The translations under genes and the position numbers were made by a program. Shown here one piece after another: positions 1 to 9,401 of a stretch of DNA of 64,000 nucleotides. Source of the DNA: Parabacteroides chongii (GTDB lineage: Bacteria > Bacteroidota > Bacteroidia > Bacteroidales > Tannerellaceae); NCBI RefSeq assembly GCF_029581355.1, contig NZ_CP120849.1:1458501-1522500 (forward strand). Direction: 5' to 3'. Under the pieces are notes generated by a model that worked only from the letters and a program-made list of their open reading frames with translations, had not been told where the DNA came from and searched no databases. Positions within the stretch are counted from its first letter, which is position 1. Each line of letters opens with the position of its first letter.

Positions 1-491
1 TATTCACGATCGTAAATAGAAACGTTCTTTCTGTCTTTCCGATTCTTCTTTGAATAAATGTTGATCACTGCATCATCGAAATATACATCATCCGAAGAAG
101 CTCCTTTCGATACACTCGGATAATTGATCACGGCATCGGTAGCTGCCACTGCGGTATTCGTTGTAGAGACAAAAGACGGATTTGTAAGGACCTCCTTCAT
201 ATCCATAAAAAATTCACCATCCTGGCAAAAAGCCTCCAACTCACCTTTGTCGACAACCGTACCGCTATTGTTTGTGAATACGTAATCGGCTTCGACTTCC
301 AGCCCGCCTTGTTTGTTTTCTACCTCATCCACAACATAAGTCATCACTCCTGACAGGTTGCCTTTGCCATCATAACTCTTTTTTACTAGTTTAGTACCTT
401 TTGTCGTAGGAAAAAAGAATGTACAATCTTGTGCCATCGCCCCGCCTGCCAACATGGAGGCTAAAGCTAACAGTAAAACTTTAGATTTCAT
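1..491 (-). CDS. Small exported protein, TapB/DUF3108-like (3' end outside window)
   Basis: This gene reads leftward from an ATG at 491-489 and runs off the window at base 1 without a stop, so about 163 N-terminal codons are visible. The product begins MKSKVLLLALASMLAGGAMA, a clear signal peptide ending in an AxA-type site just before QDCTFFFP. The mature part starts with TFFFPTTKGTKLVKKSYDGK, followed by beta-strand-rich sequence (GVMTYVVDEVENKQGG). This reminds me of the Bacteroidota exported proteins annotated as TapB-family or DUF3108-like beta-barrel/lipocalin-like proteins. That match is from memory and weak. The function is unknown. It is divergent from nadB, with about 200 bp between the two starts. 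Confidence 0.6.
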   Translation of the reverse strand, partial: MKSKVLLLALASMLAGGAMAQDCTFFFPTTKGTKLVKKSYDGKGNLSGVMTYVVDEVENKQGGLEVEADYVFTNNSGTVVDKGELEAFCQDGEFFMDMKEVLTNPSFVSTTNTAVAATDAVINYPSVSKGASSDDVYFDDAVINIYSKKNRKDRKNVSIYDRE

Positions 492-662
492 TTTTATAAC
501 GTTTAAGTATTAATAATAAGCCGGATATCCAATGCGTAGTTAAAACAGGAGAAGCCTTCGAATGTTTATGGCTTTTCTTTTAAAAATAATAAAAGAATAA
601 GTATTTCGGGAGTTTTTAACCGAAAGGCTGCCGGGAATGGTACAACCATAAAAGTTAATTCC

Positions 663-671
663 TAACTTTGG
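663..671 (+). promoter_or_regulatory. Putative -7 element of nadB
   Basis: TAACTTTGG fits the Bacteroidota -7 consensus TAnnTTTG and lies 22 bp before the nadB ATG. I see no convincing -33 TTG at the usual distance. Confidence 0.45.
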
Positions 672-692
672 CGCTCTAAACAGTAATGTCTT

Positions 693-2285
693 ATGGTACA
701 AAGATTCGATTTCTTAGTGATAGGTTCCGGTATTGCAGGAATGAGTTTCGCTCTTAAAGTAGCCAATAAAGGGAAAGTAGCCCTTGTATGCAAAACTAAT
801 CTGGAAGAAGCCAATACCTATTTCGCACAGGGCGGTATCGCCTCGGTTACCAACCTGATTGTTGACAATTTCGACAAGCATATTGAAGATACAATGATTG
901 CCGGCGACTGGCTCAGCGACCGCGGCGCAGTTGAAAAGGTCGTGCGTAACGCTCCTCAGCAAATCAAAGAACTGATCAGTTGGGGGGTTGATTTTGATAA
1001 AGATGAAAAAGGGAACTTCGACCTGCACCGCGAAGGCGGTCACTCCGAATTTCGTATCCTACACCATAAAGACAACACAGGTGCAGAAATACAGGACAGC
1101 TTGATTCAAGCTATCCAAAAACATCCCAATATCACTGTATTTGAAAATCATTTCGCCATTGAAATACTGACACAACACCACCTGGGTGTTACCGTCACCC
1201 GCCAGACACCGGATATAGAATGTTATGGTGCCTATATCATGGATCCGGGCGGAAGGATCGATACTTTCCTGTCGAAAGTAACCCTTATCGCAACAGGAGG
1301 TGTCGGCGCCGTTTATCAGACAACTACCAACCCGTTGGTGGCTACCGGCGACGGTATTGCTATGGTTTACCGTGCCAAAGGGACCGTAAAAGATATGGAA
1401 TTTGTGCAATTCCACCCGACCGCCCTGTTCCATCCGGGCGACCGTCCTTCTTTCCTGATCACAGAGGCCATGCGCGGTTATGGCGGCGTGCTCCGTACAA
1501 AAGACGGTAAAGAATTCATGCAGAAATATGACAAACGTCTCTCACTGGCTCCGCGTGATATCGTGGCACGTGCCATTAAGAACGAAATGGATACCCGAGG
1601 CGATGATCATGTTTATCTGGATGTCACTCACAAAGATCCGGAAGAAACAAAGAAACATTTCCCGAACATTTACGAGAAATGTCTGAGCCTGGGAATCGAT
1701 ATTACTAAAGATTATATCCCGGTAGCACCTGCCGCCCATTATCTTTGCGGAGGTATCCAGGTTGACCTGGATGCACGTTCGTCTATCGACCGCCTATATG
1801 CCGTCGGCGAGTGTTCATGTACCGGCCTGCACGGTGGAAACCGTCTGGCATCCAACTCGCTGATCGAAGCGGTTGTTTATGCCGATGCTGCCGCCAAGCA
1901 TAGCCTGAGCATTATCGACTCGTTAAAATATCAGGAGAATATCCCGGAATGGAATGACGAAGGTACCACTTCGCTGGAAGAAATGGTATTGATTACCCAG
2001 AGTGTCAAAGAAGTAGGGCAGATTATGAGTACGTATGTCGGCATCGTCCGTTCCGACCTGCGCCTGAAACGTGCCTGGGACCGCCTGGATATCATTTACG
2101 AAGAAACAGAAAGCCTCTTCAAACGGTCGGTAGCCTCCAAAGATATTTGTGAGTTGCGTAATATGATCAATGTGGGGTATCTGATCATGCGACAGGCTAT
2201 CGAACGAAAGGAAAGCCGGGGATTGCATTATACGCTGGATTATCCGCCTACACCCGTCACCCGTCACACCCCTGCAACAGACTAA
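693..2285 (+). CDS. nadB: L-aspartate oxidase
   Basis: This is a cytoplasmic FAD enzyme that oxidises L-aspartate to iminoaspartate, the first step of de novo NAD synthesis. The 530-residue length is normal for NadB. The FAD dinucleotide-binding motif GSGIAGMSFAL is at residues 11-21. The succinate dehydrogenase/fumarate reductase-type core follows, with EFVQFHPTAL, the ITEAMRGYGG segment, and the diagnostic C-terminal FAD-contact motif TGLHGGNRLASNSLIEA. The last 100 or so residues form the helical cap. In anaerobes NadB is thought to use fumarate rather than oxygen as electron acceptor (family knowledge). nadA and nadC are not next to it, and the gene appears monocistronic. The start is well placed just behind a TAACTTTGG promoter element. 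Confidence 0.95.
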   Translation: MVQRFDFLVIGSGIAGMSFALKVANKGKVALVCKTNLEEANTYFAQGGIASVTNLIVDNFDKHIEDTMIAGDWLSDRGAVEKVVRNAPQQIKELISWGVDFDKDEKGNFDLHREGGHSEFRILHHKDNTGAEIQDSLIQAIQKHPNITVFENHFAIEILTQHHLGVTVTRQTPDIECYGAYIMDPGGRIDTFLSKVTLIATGGVGAVYQTTTNPLVATGDGIAMVYRAKGTVKDMEFVQFHPTALFHPGDRPSFLITEAMRGYGGVLRTKDGKEFMQKYDKRLSLAPRDIVARAIKNEMDTRGDDHVYLDVTHKDPEETKKHFPNIYEKCLSLGIDITKDYIPVAPAAHYLCGGIQVDLDARSSIDRLYAVGECSCTGLHGGNRLASNSLIEAVVYADAAAKHSLSIIDSLKYQENIPEWNDEGTTSLEEMVLITQSVKEVGQIMSTYVGIVRSDLRLKRAWDRLDIIYEETESLFKRSVASKDICELRNMINVGYLIMRQAIERKESRGLHYTLDYPPTPVTRHTPATD

Positions 2286-2298
2286 CAGACAGGAAGAT

Positions 2299-2690
2299 AC
2301 AGTGAAGGCTATGGTGTCACCCCGATAGATTGTTAGTCAGGGTGAAAATAAGTGTTAATCAGGGAGAAAGTAAATGTTAAGTCTTAACCTTTTATTTCTC
2401 TCCCGTACACTTTGGCGGATTATCCTGTACACCCTACAGCGCTACCCTGTACACCCTGGTCGATTACCCTGTACAGGGTAGCTTTTACGAGTCCTGACTT
2501 TTGTATTAGTTTTCCCCGTCTTAACACCTACTAACCAGACTATTAGCTCATAATCTTTCCCGATTTGCGAAGTCTCAATCCAACAACAATGTGAAAACAG
2601 TTCATTCATGTGTGAAACGTCTGCCGTCACCACATTTCGCTATCTATCAATCAATTACACGTAGATGAAGGGTGAAGGCTACAGTAGTAA
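2299..2690. repeat. Intergenic element of 22-nt-period repeat sub-arrays (copy A)
   Basis: Direct reading shows consecutive sub-arrays with an exact 22-nt period. TGTTA(A/G) units start at 2331, 2353 and 2375. CC(C/T)GTACAC/CAG units start at 2402, 2424, 2446 and 2468; the two central units share CCTGTACACCCT. GACTTTTG/GTCTTAAC units start at 2496 and 2518. Within each sub-array the first 12 or so bases are conserved and the last 10 vary. The block is bracketed by GTGAAGGCTA at both ends (about 2302 and 2671), and GTGAAACGT..CGTCACCACA lies near the right end. A related element lies at 38620-39033. There is no coding potential I would defend. Confidence 0.6.
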
Positions 2691-2727
2691 AACTCATTGT
2701 AGAACGCAAAAATCAACCGATCCTTGC

Positions 2728-2757
2728 TTGTTAATAAATAAAAAAGATTACATTTGC
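2728..2757 (+). promoter_or_regulatory. Promoter of the giant surface-protein gene
   Basis: TTG (2728-2730), an 18-nt spacer and TACATTTGC (2749-2757) match the Bacteroidota -33/-7 layout. Transcription from here would give a leader of about 450 nt before the ATG at 3210. Confidence 0.6.
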
Positions 2758-3209
2758 GGTGCGCCGATGCATAGCGATGCACCCGGCGCATCTTATTGAT
2801 TACGAGAAGCGTTTTAAAGATATTATCCTATTATTGAAATCTCGACAATTTCAGCAGAGTTGGATAATAGACAACAGAACGCTCACGTACCTTTCCTTGT
2901 TATATCTATCCGTATGTCTTCATGCGGATTTAGCAAGATAAAAGGGCGTGGGTATGTTGTTTATATCAACTCTGTGGGCAGTCGAGAGCCTCAATAATAG
3001 ATATATTCAACAATTCCTACGCCTCTTTCATTTTTACAACGATCCATTCCGGGAATTGGTGGATACTCAAATCCGTATTGCCTATGTATTAATGCAAACT
3101 ATTTGAAACCACAACTGCAGTCACTTATAGGGTAGAGGCTGCAAATCGTGTAAGCTGTCCGGGCAACTTAAAAAGACTCCCCGGAAATAAACACTGGATA
3201 TTAATATTA
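2758..3209 (+). promoter_or_regulatory. Long structured 5' leader of the 2023-residue surface protein
   Basis: The leader can be read as a chain of helices. P1 pairs TGCGCCG 2760-2766 with CGGCGCA 2784-2790, enclosing TGCAT/ATGCA (2768-2772/2777-2781) on an AGCG loop. P2 pairs AGCGTTT 2808-2814 with GAACGCT 2877-2883, enclosing TATTATCC/GGATAATA (2821-2828/2862-2869) and GAAAT/ATTTC. P3 pairs CTTGTTA 2896-2902 with TAGCAAG 2931-2937, enclosing ATCCGTATG/CATGCGGAT on a TCTT loop. P4 pairs GGGCGTGGG 2944-2952 with CCTACGCCT 3016-3024, with G-U pairs. I do not recognise a known riboswitch class. An mRNA-stabilising or regulatory RNA is the likely role. Confidence 0.5.
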
Positions 3210-6200
3210 ATGAAGATTATAATGAAAAAAAGAATACTTCTATTATTGGTCGCCATGATAGGGATGGCGACAAGTGCCGGGTGGGCACAAAGCGGAAGCG
3301 CAAATATTAAAACAGACCTGAAAGTCGCACAAAAAGGAAAACCCATAGTATTTTCTGTTACCACACAAAAGGGATCGGATGATAAAACTGTTCGTGTTGA
3401 ATTAAAAATGAATGACGGAGCTGATTTGTCCGGCTGGAAGATGGAATATTATGAAGCACAACAGCAACCTGTAGGCTGGAAAGATTGGACACCGGAAGGA
3501 GGCGTTTACATGTATGGTCCGTCAAACGGTTTTCCGCTGATCAATGGAACTTCTTATTTTAGGATGACTCCTGCCGAATCCGGCGAGTATACTTATTCTT
3601 TATCGGTTAAAGAAGCAACAGGAAGTGCAGTGGTGGCGACGGCAAATTTTAAATTAGCAGTCAAAGATCAAGCTGTTACTCCAATAGCTTCTATAAGTGA
3701 AGAGAATTATGCATCTTTGGCGACTGCTGTTACTTTTGCTAAAAAGGATGCAACAATCAATCTATCGGAAGGCAACTTTCTTCTTGACCGAATGCTGATT
3801 ATAGATAAACCGCTTTCCGTTATTGCTACTGATCCAAAGAAAACGACTATCCAGCCCACAGAACCGGGTACCTGGGTTATTCCTGAAGGAATGATAGAGA
3901 GTGAATCTAAACATCTGATTACTATCGTGGGGAATGCTACCGGAAACGTGACTTTGGAAAACTTGACTGTGGCTGAAGCACCGGCTTCCGGTATTAACGC
4001 CCAGTCTGCAATGAAAACCATACTTAAAAATGTATATTTGCCAGCCAATAAGAATGCGGGGTTGCTGGTGCATTCTACGGTGGAAGCTACAGGTTTACAT
4101 ACTCAGCAGAATGTTTGGGGTGGTGTAAATGTAGATCAAAGTTCAAAGACTTCTTATATTGTTTCTTTCAAATTTGATGAAACATCTACGTTCTCTGAAC
4201 CCCTTAAGATTTGGTCTGAGATTACTGAAAATGAGAAGATCGTTACCGCTCCCAAAGGATGGACAAGCTTTTTAGGGAAAGGTGGTTCCGAGAATACTAC
4301 GGATATGCGTTTTTGGAATAATTCGAAACTGGAAATGGAGTTTTGTGCAGAGTTCCCCACCAAACCAGCGTTTAAAAATATGTACTTTATTTATGCAAAC
4401 GGTCAACCTGTAACTGTTTCACCTTCAACAAAAGATGGTTATGTAAAAGTCAGTGTAGATAATACAGATGATTTCCTGGAAATACCGGAAAGTAATAATC
4501 CTGTAATATTCGGAGGCTCCAAATATGCGGATGTTGAATCTTCACATATTACAATGACAGGCGGTAAGGTATTCATGATATTTGGTGGTGGCTACCTGGG
4601 AAATGTCAAGAAAGCAAACGTAGCAGTCACCGGTGGTCGTATTGAAGGCTATTTTGTCGGCGGCGGATATGGCCCTAAAGCCAAGTTTAATGAATCGAAG
4701 AAGACAGCTGATGTGACAGGGAAAGTAACAGCGACAATTTCAAATGCCTATATCCGTTATTTGGTATCCGGAGGTATGGAATATGCTAGAACGGAAGCAA
4801 CAGATATTACCGTAACTGGAGAGAATACCGAAATTCTTTATGGTCTAGGAGGAGGCTTTGCTCCTGTCGGAATCGGTCAATCATTAGAAACATCATATGA
4901 TGCGATTGCAAACCGAACCAATAACGCAAACTTCTCAATGACTAACGGTAAAGTCACAGGATGCTTTTATATTGGTGGCGGATATAGCTATTCTTACACG
5001 AAAGAGATTATTACAAACTTCAATGGTGTAACAGTAGAAGGTGGTATGAAAGGTGGAGGATCCAATGGGTGTTCTGATAATGTAAGGGCGACTTTCACAA
5101 AATGTAATTTCAGTAAAGGTACAAATGCGTATACTCCGAGCATTGCTGCGGTCAATCGCGGAAAAACTGGTACAGTCTCTATGACTTTCAACAATTGTAC
5201 ATTTACAAATGAAGTAAAGTGTTATCTGGGAGCCGATTCAGAATGGCAGGATGGCAGTTTTCCTGTTCCCGTTTCAGAAAATGCAATCTTTGCTTTTACC
5301 GGTAATGCTCCGGAAGTCTGCTTAAGTGAAGGGATGCAGAATGTTACTTTGGCAGGTGCACAAGCTAAAGCGAATGTATTTATTCAGAAAACGAAAGAGA
5401 AAACGGAAATTAAAGAATTTACTATTCCGGCAGGCAAAACCTGGGCTTTCAACCAGGGTCTAACAATCGCAGAAGGTTGTACTTTAACCAACAACGGAAC
5501 ATTATCCGTTCCTAAAGAGGATGTTATGACTGCTATTACTGCTGTTAAGGGAACCATTAAGATAAATGCTACTGCTGCAGAAGTAATAACACAGATGAAT
5601 AAGGCAGGTGATAAAAAAGACCTTGACGGTACGAACTTCACCATCGAATGCTCCGATGCAGCCATTGCGTCTAATGCTGTTCTGGCCAAAGAACTTCTGA
5701 AGGCTGGCAAGAATACAATGTTATTAAAATTCGAAAGTTCTAGTTACTCTATCAATACCTATACAAAAAAACTTGCCAAAATCACTAACCTGCCTGATAG
5801 CGTTGTGTATGGTACGAAGCCGATTACGCTGACTTTCAATATAACAGGAGCGAAAGCCGCAATAAAAGGTAGCGATGATGGTGTCGTAAGCCTTGAAGGA
5901 AGTACGCTAACAATCCTGAAACCGGGAACGGTAACTTTCGACCTGACAGTTGATAATAACAACGATGCCACCAATACCCAAACACTGAAAGTAACAAAGA
6001 AAATGCTTACGGTAAGTGGTATTACGGCTAAAGAAAGGACTTACGACGGGACAACTGATATTGAATTAGTTACTACTGCCATGAATGTTCAAGGTCTTGT
6101 CGCTGAAAAAAATGCTACCGATGTTTTAAGTACTACTACCGGCGTATTATCTTCTCCCAATGCCGGAGATGCTGTACCGGTAATAGTAACAGCTACACTA

Positions 6201-9200
6201 AAATCCGAAAAGGAGGCTTATTATGAACTGGCTAATATAACAGGTGTAACAGCCAAGATAAATAAAGTGGCTCTGACTGTGACAGCTACTAAACCGGAAG
6301 CAATTGACTTTGGTAAGCCAATACCTACATTTGAAGCTACGCCTTCCGGTTTTGTAAATAATGAAACTGTAGAAGTCCTAGGCGGCACACTTCAATTTGA
6401 TTGCCCTGCCACTACTACATCTTTAACCGGAGAATATCCGGTCATGCCTTTTGGGTATACTTCTCAGAACTATGCTATCGAATATACGCCAGCTAATTTA
6501 AAGATCAACGCGATAAAACCGACAGTGGAAATTACCGGTGTAAAGGTAAATTCGGTTGGTGCCGGTGCATCTATAACTGTCAGCGGTCGCGTATTATTGA
6601 ACGGAGGTACGAAAACAAGTGAACTCCTTGCGAAGTTCGAAGCTAAAACAGGACAGACAACTAAGACTGTTGACGGCATCAAAGTGAAGGCAGACGGAAC
6701 ATTTACGGCTGATATAACAGAACTTACTTCGGCTGCTTACACAGTAGATTTGACTGTTTCAGATAAAGACAACAAGCTTACTTCAACAACAGTTACTTCC
6801 GAATCCATTGCCCTCAATGCCAAATTGCAAAATATCCGTTTTGCAACCGAACTGAGTCGCCTGGTTTACGGTAGTAAAGCTGCTATACAGGCTGAAGGGT
6901 ATGCTGAAGGTGCAACAGTTAAATTTACAACATCAAATGAGGATGTCCTTGCTTTCAACGAAGATAAGACTGAAATTATAGCGAAGAAAGCTGGTTCAGC
7001 AACAATCACCGTTACGGCAACCTTAGACCAATATGTAACAGCAGTAGCAAAACAAACCATTACGGTTGAACCGAAAACATTGACCGTTACTTCGACAGTT
7101 GCTCCGAAAAGCTATGACGGAACAAACACGGCTGATGTAACATACAAGGTAAATGGTCTTGTAAACAACGATGTTGTCACAGTAGAAAAGGTAGATGCCA
7201 CTTTTGCAAACGTCAATTGCGGAGCAGATAAGCGTATCACTTTATCCAAACCTCTTACATTGAGTGGAAAGGATGCCTCCAACTACCAGTTGATACAACC
7301 CTCTGAATTGAAAGGCACTATTAGTAAAGCCGGAAATCTGACAGTAAAAGCAACGAATGTAAGCCGTAAATACAATGATCCGATAAATGCATTGAAGTAC
7401 ACATTAGAAGTAGAAGGTTTTGTTAATAACGAAACATTAGCGACCGCTTTGCGTACAGGTGCCATTATTGTCAAAGAAGAGCCTATCGGTTCTTACACAG
7501 TGGATGTAAGTAAAGTCTCTTTCCCCAACTACGGTAAAATCACAGGAGTAGGTGGAAAAGTGGATATCATCAAAGGCACTCCGAAGGTTATTACTGTCAA
7601 TACAACAGAAACAGAAGGCGTAGACGGCGTATTGGTCGAGGCGGCAGGCTGGGGAAACTTAGAGGTAAAAACACAAGAAGTTGAAGGAAGCAAACACTAT
7701 GCGTATGTCACCTACGACGGTAATCAGATTGCACGGGGTGAAGAACTGGAAGCAAAACAAGCTACACTTCCAAACATCAATTGGGAGGATGCATCGCAAA
7801 AGACGAATAAACTTCTTTCAAAAGCAGCAGCAGAGGTGGCAGGAAAGGTGCTTACCTATGGTGATACACAAACGATTTCAGGAACTACTGGTTATACTGT
7901 CGAATCATCCGATCCTACGATTTTAACAGTATCTGGTTCAGATGGAACAAGAACAGTGACAGCAGTCGGCACAGGTAACGCAGCCCTTATCTTTACAAAA
8001 GACGGTGCTGTTTCTTCCTTGATTGTTCAAGTGAATCCGAAGCCGGTCTCATTAACTGTAACAGGTGCAAATAAAACTTACGATGGTACGACAACAGCCA
8101 ATGTCGCTCTAAGTGTAACAGATCTAACGAATGCCGCTCTAAATTTGGGAGATATCACATTCGATTATGAATCTAAAGATGCAGGTGAGAACATTGCGAT
8201 TTATCCATCCAAAACAATCCTGTTGCAAGGAGAGAATGCCAATAAGTATCAACTGGAAACAGCTTCTTTGAAAGGGAAAATCTCAGCAAGCACATTGAAA
8301 GTAACCAGTGCTGTCAGCAAATATTATGACGGTACCAATAAAGTTATTTTGAATAACTATTCTGCCGAAGGTCTCGCTGCCGGCGAAGAAATTCCGTTGA
8401 CGGCTACCTTTGCATCAACAGGTGTGGGAACAGGCATTACTATCACATGGGCTGCCTTAAAAGGAAACTACACGTTAAATAATAGTTCTACTAATACAGG
8501 AAGTATCATCAAATCAACATTAGAGGCAACACTTCCTACCAGTGCTTCCAGCGAAAGTGATGTGAAAGACAAAATAACCTATATGATCCGCGAAACAGGT
8601 GCAGCCATTACAGCTGATGTAGCGAAAACAATCTCCAGCAGAGTAACGGTTACTAAGACCGGCAGCAATTCATTCCTGGTGAGTGGTGGCGATACAGAGA
8701 ATTATTCGATTGTGTACTCTAGCAACACAATTGGTTTTAAATCCGAACCGAGCGATCCAGGTACCGGTACCGACCCGGAACCGGAACCGGAAACCGTAGC
8801 CGTAAGCAGCGTTTCTCTCGACAAGTCAGAACTGACCCTGCCGCGTCTGGGCACTTATACCCTGAAAGCAACCGTCAACCCGTCTGACGCTACCAATAAG
8901 AAGGTTAGCTGGAAGAGCAGCGACGAAAAGATCGCCACTGTCGATGCAGACGGTAAGGTGACGGCTGTTGCCGTAGGTAAAGCGACCATCACCGTCACTA
9001 CGGAAGATGGCAACAAGACAGCTACCTGCGCCGTTACCGTCGACCTTGCTACCGGTATTGAAGAGTTGATCGCCAATACCCGCATCTATGGCCGCGATCA
9101 TGTGATCTACGTCGAACCGGCAATGCCTGTCAACGTATTGGTGGTAAACACCAACGGCATGATGGTTTACAACGACCTTATCAGCTCCGCCACACAGATA

Positions 9201-9281
9201 CCCGTTTCTTCAACCGGTATCTATATCGTGAAGATCGTAACAGGAAGCAAAACTTTCACCCGTAAGGTAAGCGTAAGATAA
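3210..9281 (+). CDS. Giant secreted repeat protein with beta-helix, MBG/YDG and Ig-like domains
   Basis: This is a 2023-residue exported protein. A signal peptide (MKKRILLLLVAMIGMATSAG) starts at the second Met (base 3222), which may be the true start. Residues about 160-690 look like a right-handed beta-helix, with repeated TGGK/GGG(Y/F) turns and TFNNCTF. From about 930 to 1760 there are several MBG/YDG-type modules marked by TYDGTT, SYDGTN, TYDGTT and YYDGTN. Residues about 1855-1945 form a BIG2-type Ig-like domain (VSWKSSDEKIATVDADGKV). The C-terminal 75 residues (GIEELIANTRIYGRDH to TFTRKVSVR) resemble a Bacteroidota secretion/sorting domain. These modules are typical of adhesin-like surface proteins. 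No catalytic motif was seen. From about base 8760 the sequence is visibly more GC-rich than the preceding 5 kb, suggesting a separately acquired or homogenised C-terminal cassette. Confidence 0.85.
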   Translation: MKIIMKKRILLLLVAMIGMATSAGWAQSGSANIKTDLKVAQKGKPIVFSVTTQKGSDDKTVRVELKMNDGADLSGWKMEYYEAQQQPVGWKDWTPEGGVYMYGPSNGFPLINGTSYFRMTPAESGEYTYSLSVKEATGSAVVATANFKLAVKDQAVTPIASISEENYASLATAVTFAKKDATINLSEGNFLLDRMLIIDKPLSVIATDPKKTTIQPTEPGTWVIPEGMIESESKHLITIVGNATGNVTLENLTVAEAPASGINAQSAMKTILKNVYLPANKNAGLLVHSTVEATGLHTQQNVWGGVNVDQSSKTSYIVSFKFDETSTFSEPLKIWSEITENEKIVTAPKGWTSFLGKGGSENTTDMRFWNNSKLEMEFCAEFPTKPAFKNMYFIYANGQPVTVSPSTKDGYVKVSVDNTDDFLEIPESNNPVIFGGSKYADVESSHITMTGGKVFMIFGGGYLGNVKKANVAVTGGRIEGYFVGGGYGPKAKFNESKKTADVTGKVTATISNAYIRYLVSGGMEYARTEATDITVTGENTEILYGLGGGFAPVGIGQSLETSYDAIANRTNNANFSMTNGKVTGCFYIGGGYSYSYTKEIITNFNGVTVEGGMKGGGSNGCSDNVRATFTKCNFSKGTNAYTPSIAAVNRGKTGTVSMTFNNCTFTNEVKCYLGADSEWQDGSFPVPVSENAIFAFTGNAPEVCLSEGMQNVTLAGAQAKANVFIQKTKEKTEIKEFTIPAGKTWAFNQGLTIAEGCTLTNNGTLSVPKEDVMTAITAVKGTIKINATAAEVITQMNKAGDKKDLDGTNFTIECSDAAIASNAVLAKELLKAGKNTMLLKFESSSYSINTYTKKLAKITNLPDSVVYGTKPITLTFNITGAKAAIKGSDDGVVSLEGSTLTILKPGTVTFDLTVDNNNDATNTQTLKVTKKMLTVSGITAKERTYDGTTDIELVTTAMNVQGLVAEKNATDVLSTTTGVLSSPNAGDAVPVIVTATLKSEKEAYYELANITGVTAKINKVALTVTATKPEAIDFGKPIPTFEATPSGFVNNETVEVLGGTLQFDCPATTTSLTGEYPVMPFGYTSQNYAIEYTPANLKINAIKPTVEITGVKVNSVGAGASITVSGRVLLNGGTKTSELLAKFEAKTGQTTKTVDGIKVKADGTFTADITELTSAAYTVDLTVSDKDNKLTSTTVTSESIALNAKLQNIRFATELSRLVYGSKAAIQAEGYAEGATVKFTTSNEDVLAFNEDKTEIIAKKAGSATITVTATLDQYVTAVAKQTITVEPKTLTVTSTVAPKSYDGTNTADVTYKVNGLVNNDVVTVEKVDATFANVNCGADKRITLSKPLTLSGKDASNYQLIQPSELKGTISKAGNLTVKATNVSRKYNDPINALKYTLEVEGFVNNETLATALRTGAIIVKEEPIGSYTVDVSKVSFPNYGKITGVGGKVDIIKGTPKVITVNTTETEGVDGVLVEAAGWGNLEVKTQEVEGSKHYAYVTYDGNQIARGEELEAKQATLPNINWEDASQKTNKLLSKAAAEVAGKVLTYGDTQTISGTTGYTVESSDPTILTVSGSDGTRTVTAVGTGNAALIFTKDGAVSSLIVQVNPKPVSLTVTGANKTYDGTTTANVALSVTDLTNAALNLGDITFDYESKDAGENIAIYPSKTILLQGENANKYQLETASLKGKISASTLKVTSAVSKYYDGTNKVILNNYSAEGLAAGEEIPLTATFASTGVGTGITITWAALKGNYTLNNSSTNTGSIIKSTLEATLPTSASSESDVKDKITYMIRETGAAITADVAKTISSRVTVTKTGSNSFLVSGGDTENYSIVYSSNTIGFKSEPSDPGTGTDPEPEPETVAVSSVSLDKSELTLPRLGTYTLKATVNPSDATNKKVSWKSSDEKIATVDADGKVTAVAVGKATITVTTEDGNKTATCAVTVDLATGIEELIANTRIYGRDHVIYVEPAMPVNVLVVNTNGMMVYNDLISSATQIPVSSTGIYIVKIVTGSKTFTRKVSVR

Positions 9282-9313
9282 GCGTAAAAACAGTACACAC
9301 GTACATTATTCTA

Positions 9314-9360
9314 TTACCCCCCAATCGTCCTCACCGGACTTTTGGGGGGTAATTCTTTTT
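9314..9360 (+). terminator. Rho-independent terminator
   Basis: A perfect 11-bp stem, TTACCCCCCAA (9314-9324) with TTGGGGGGTAA (9342-9352), is followed by TTCTTTTT. It lies 33 bp after the surface-protein stop. Confidence 0.85.
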
Positions 9361-9401
9361 CCAAACGGACAATTATCAAACAAAGACGACCTTTTTCATT
9401 G

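Noticed and set aside
2759..2941. Short plus-strand open frame of 60 codons
   Set aside because: It has no plausible start, overlaps the promoter end and the highly structured leader, and its product looks like no protein.
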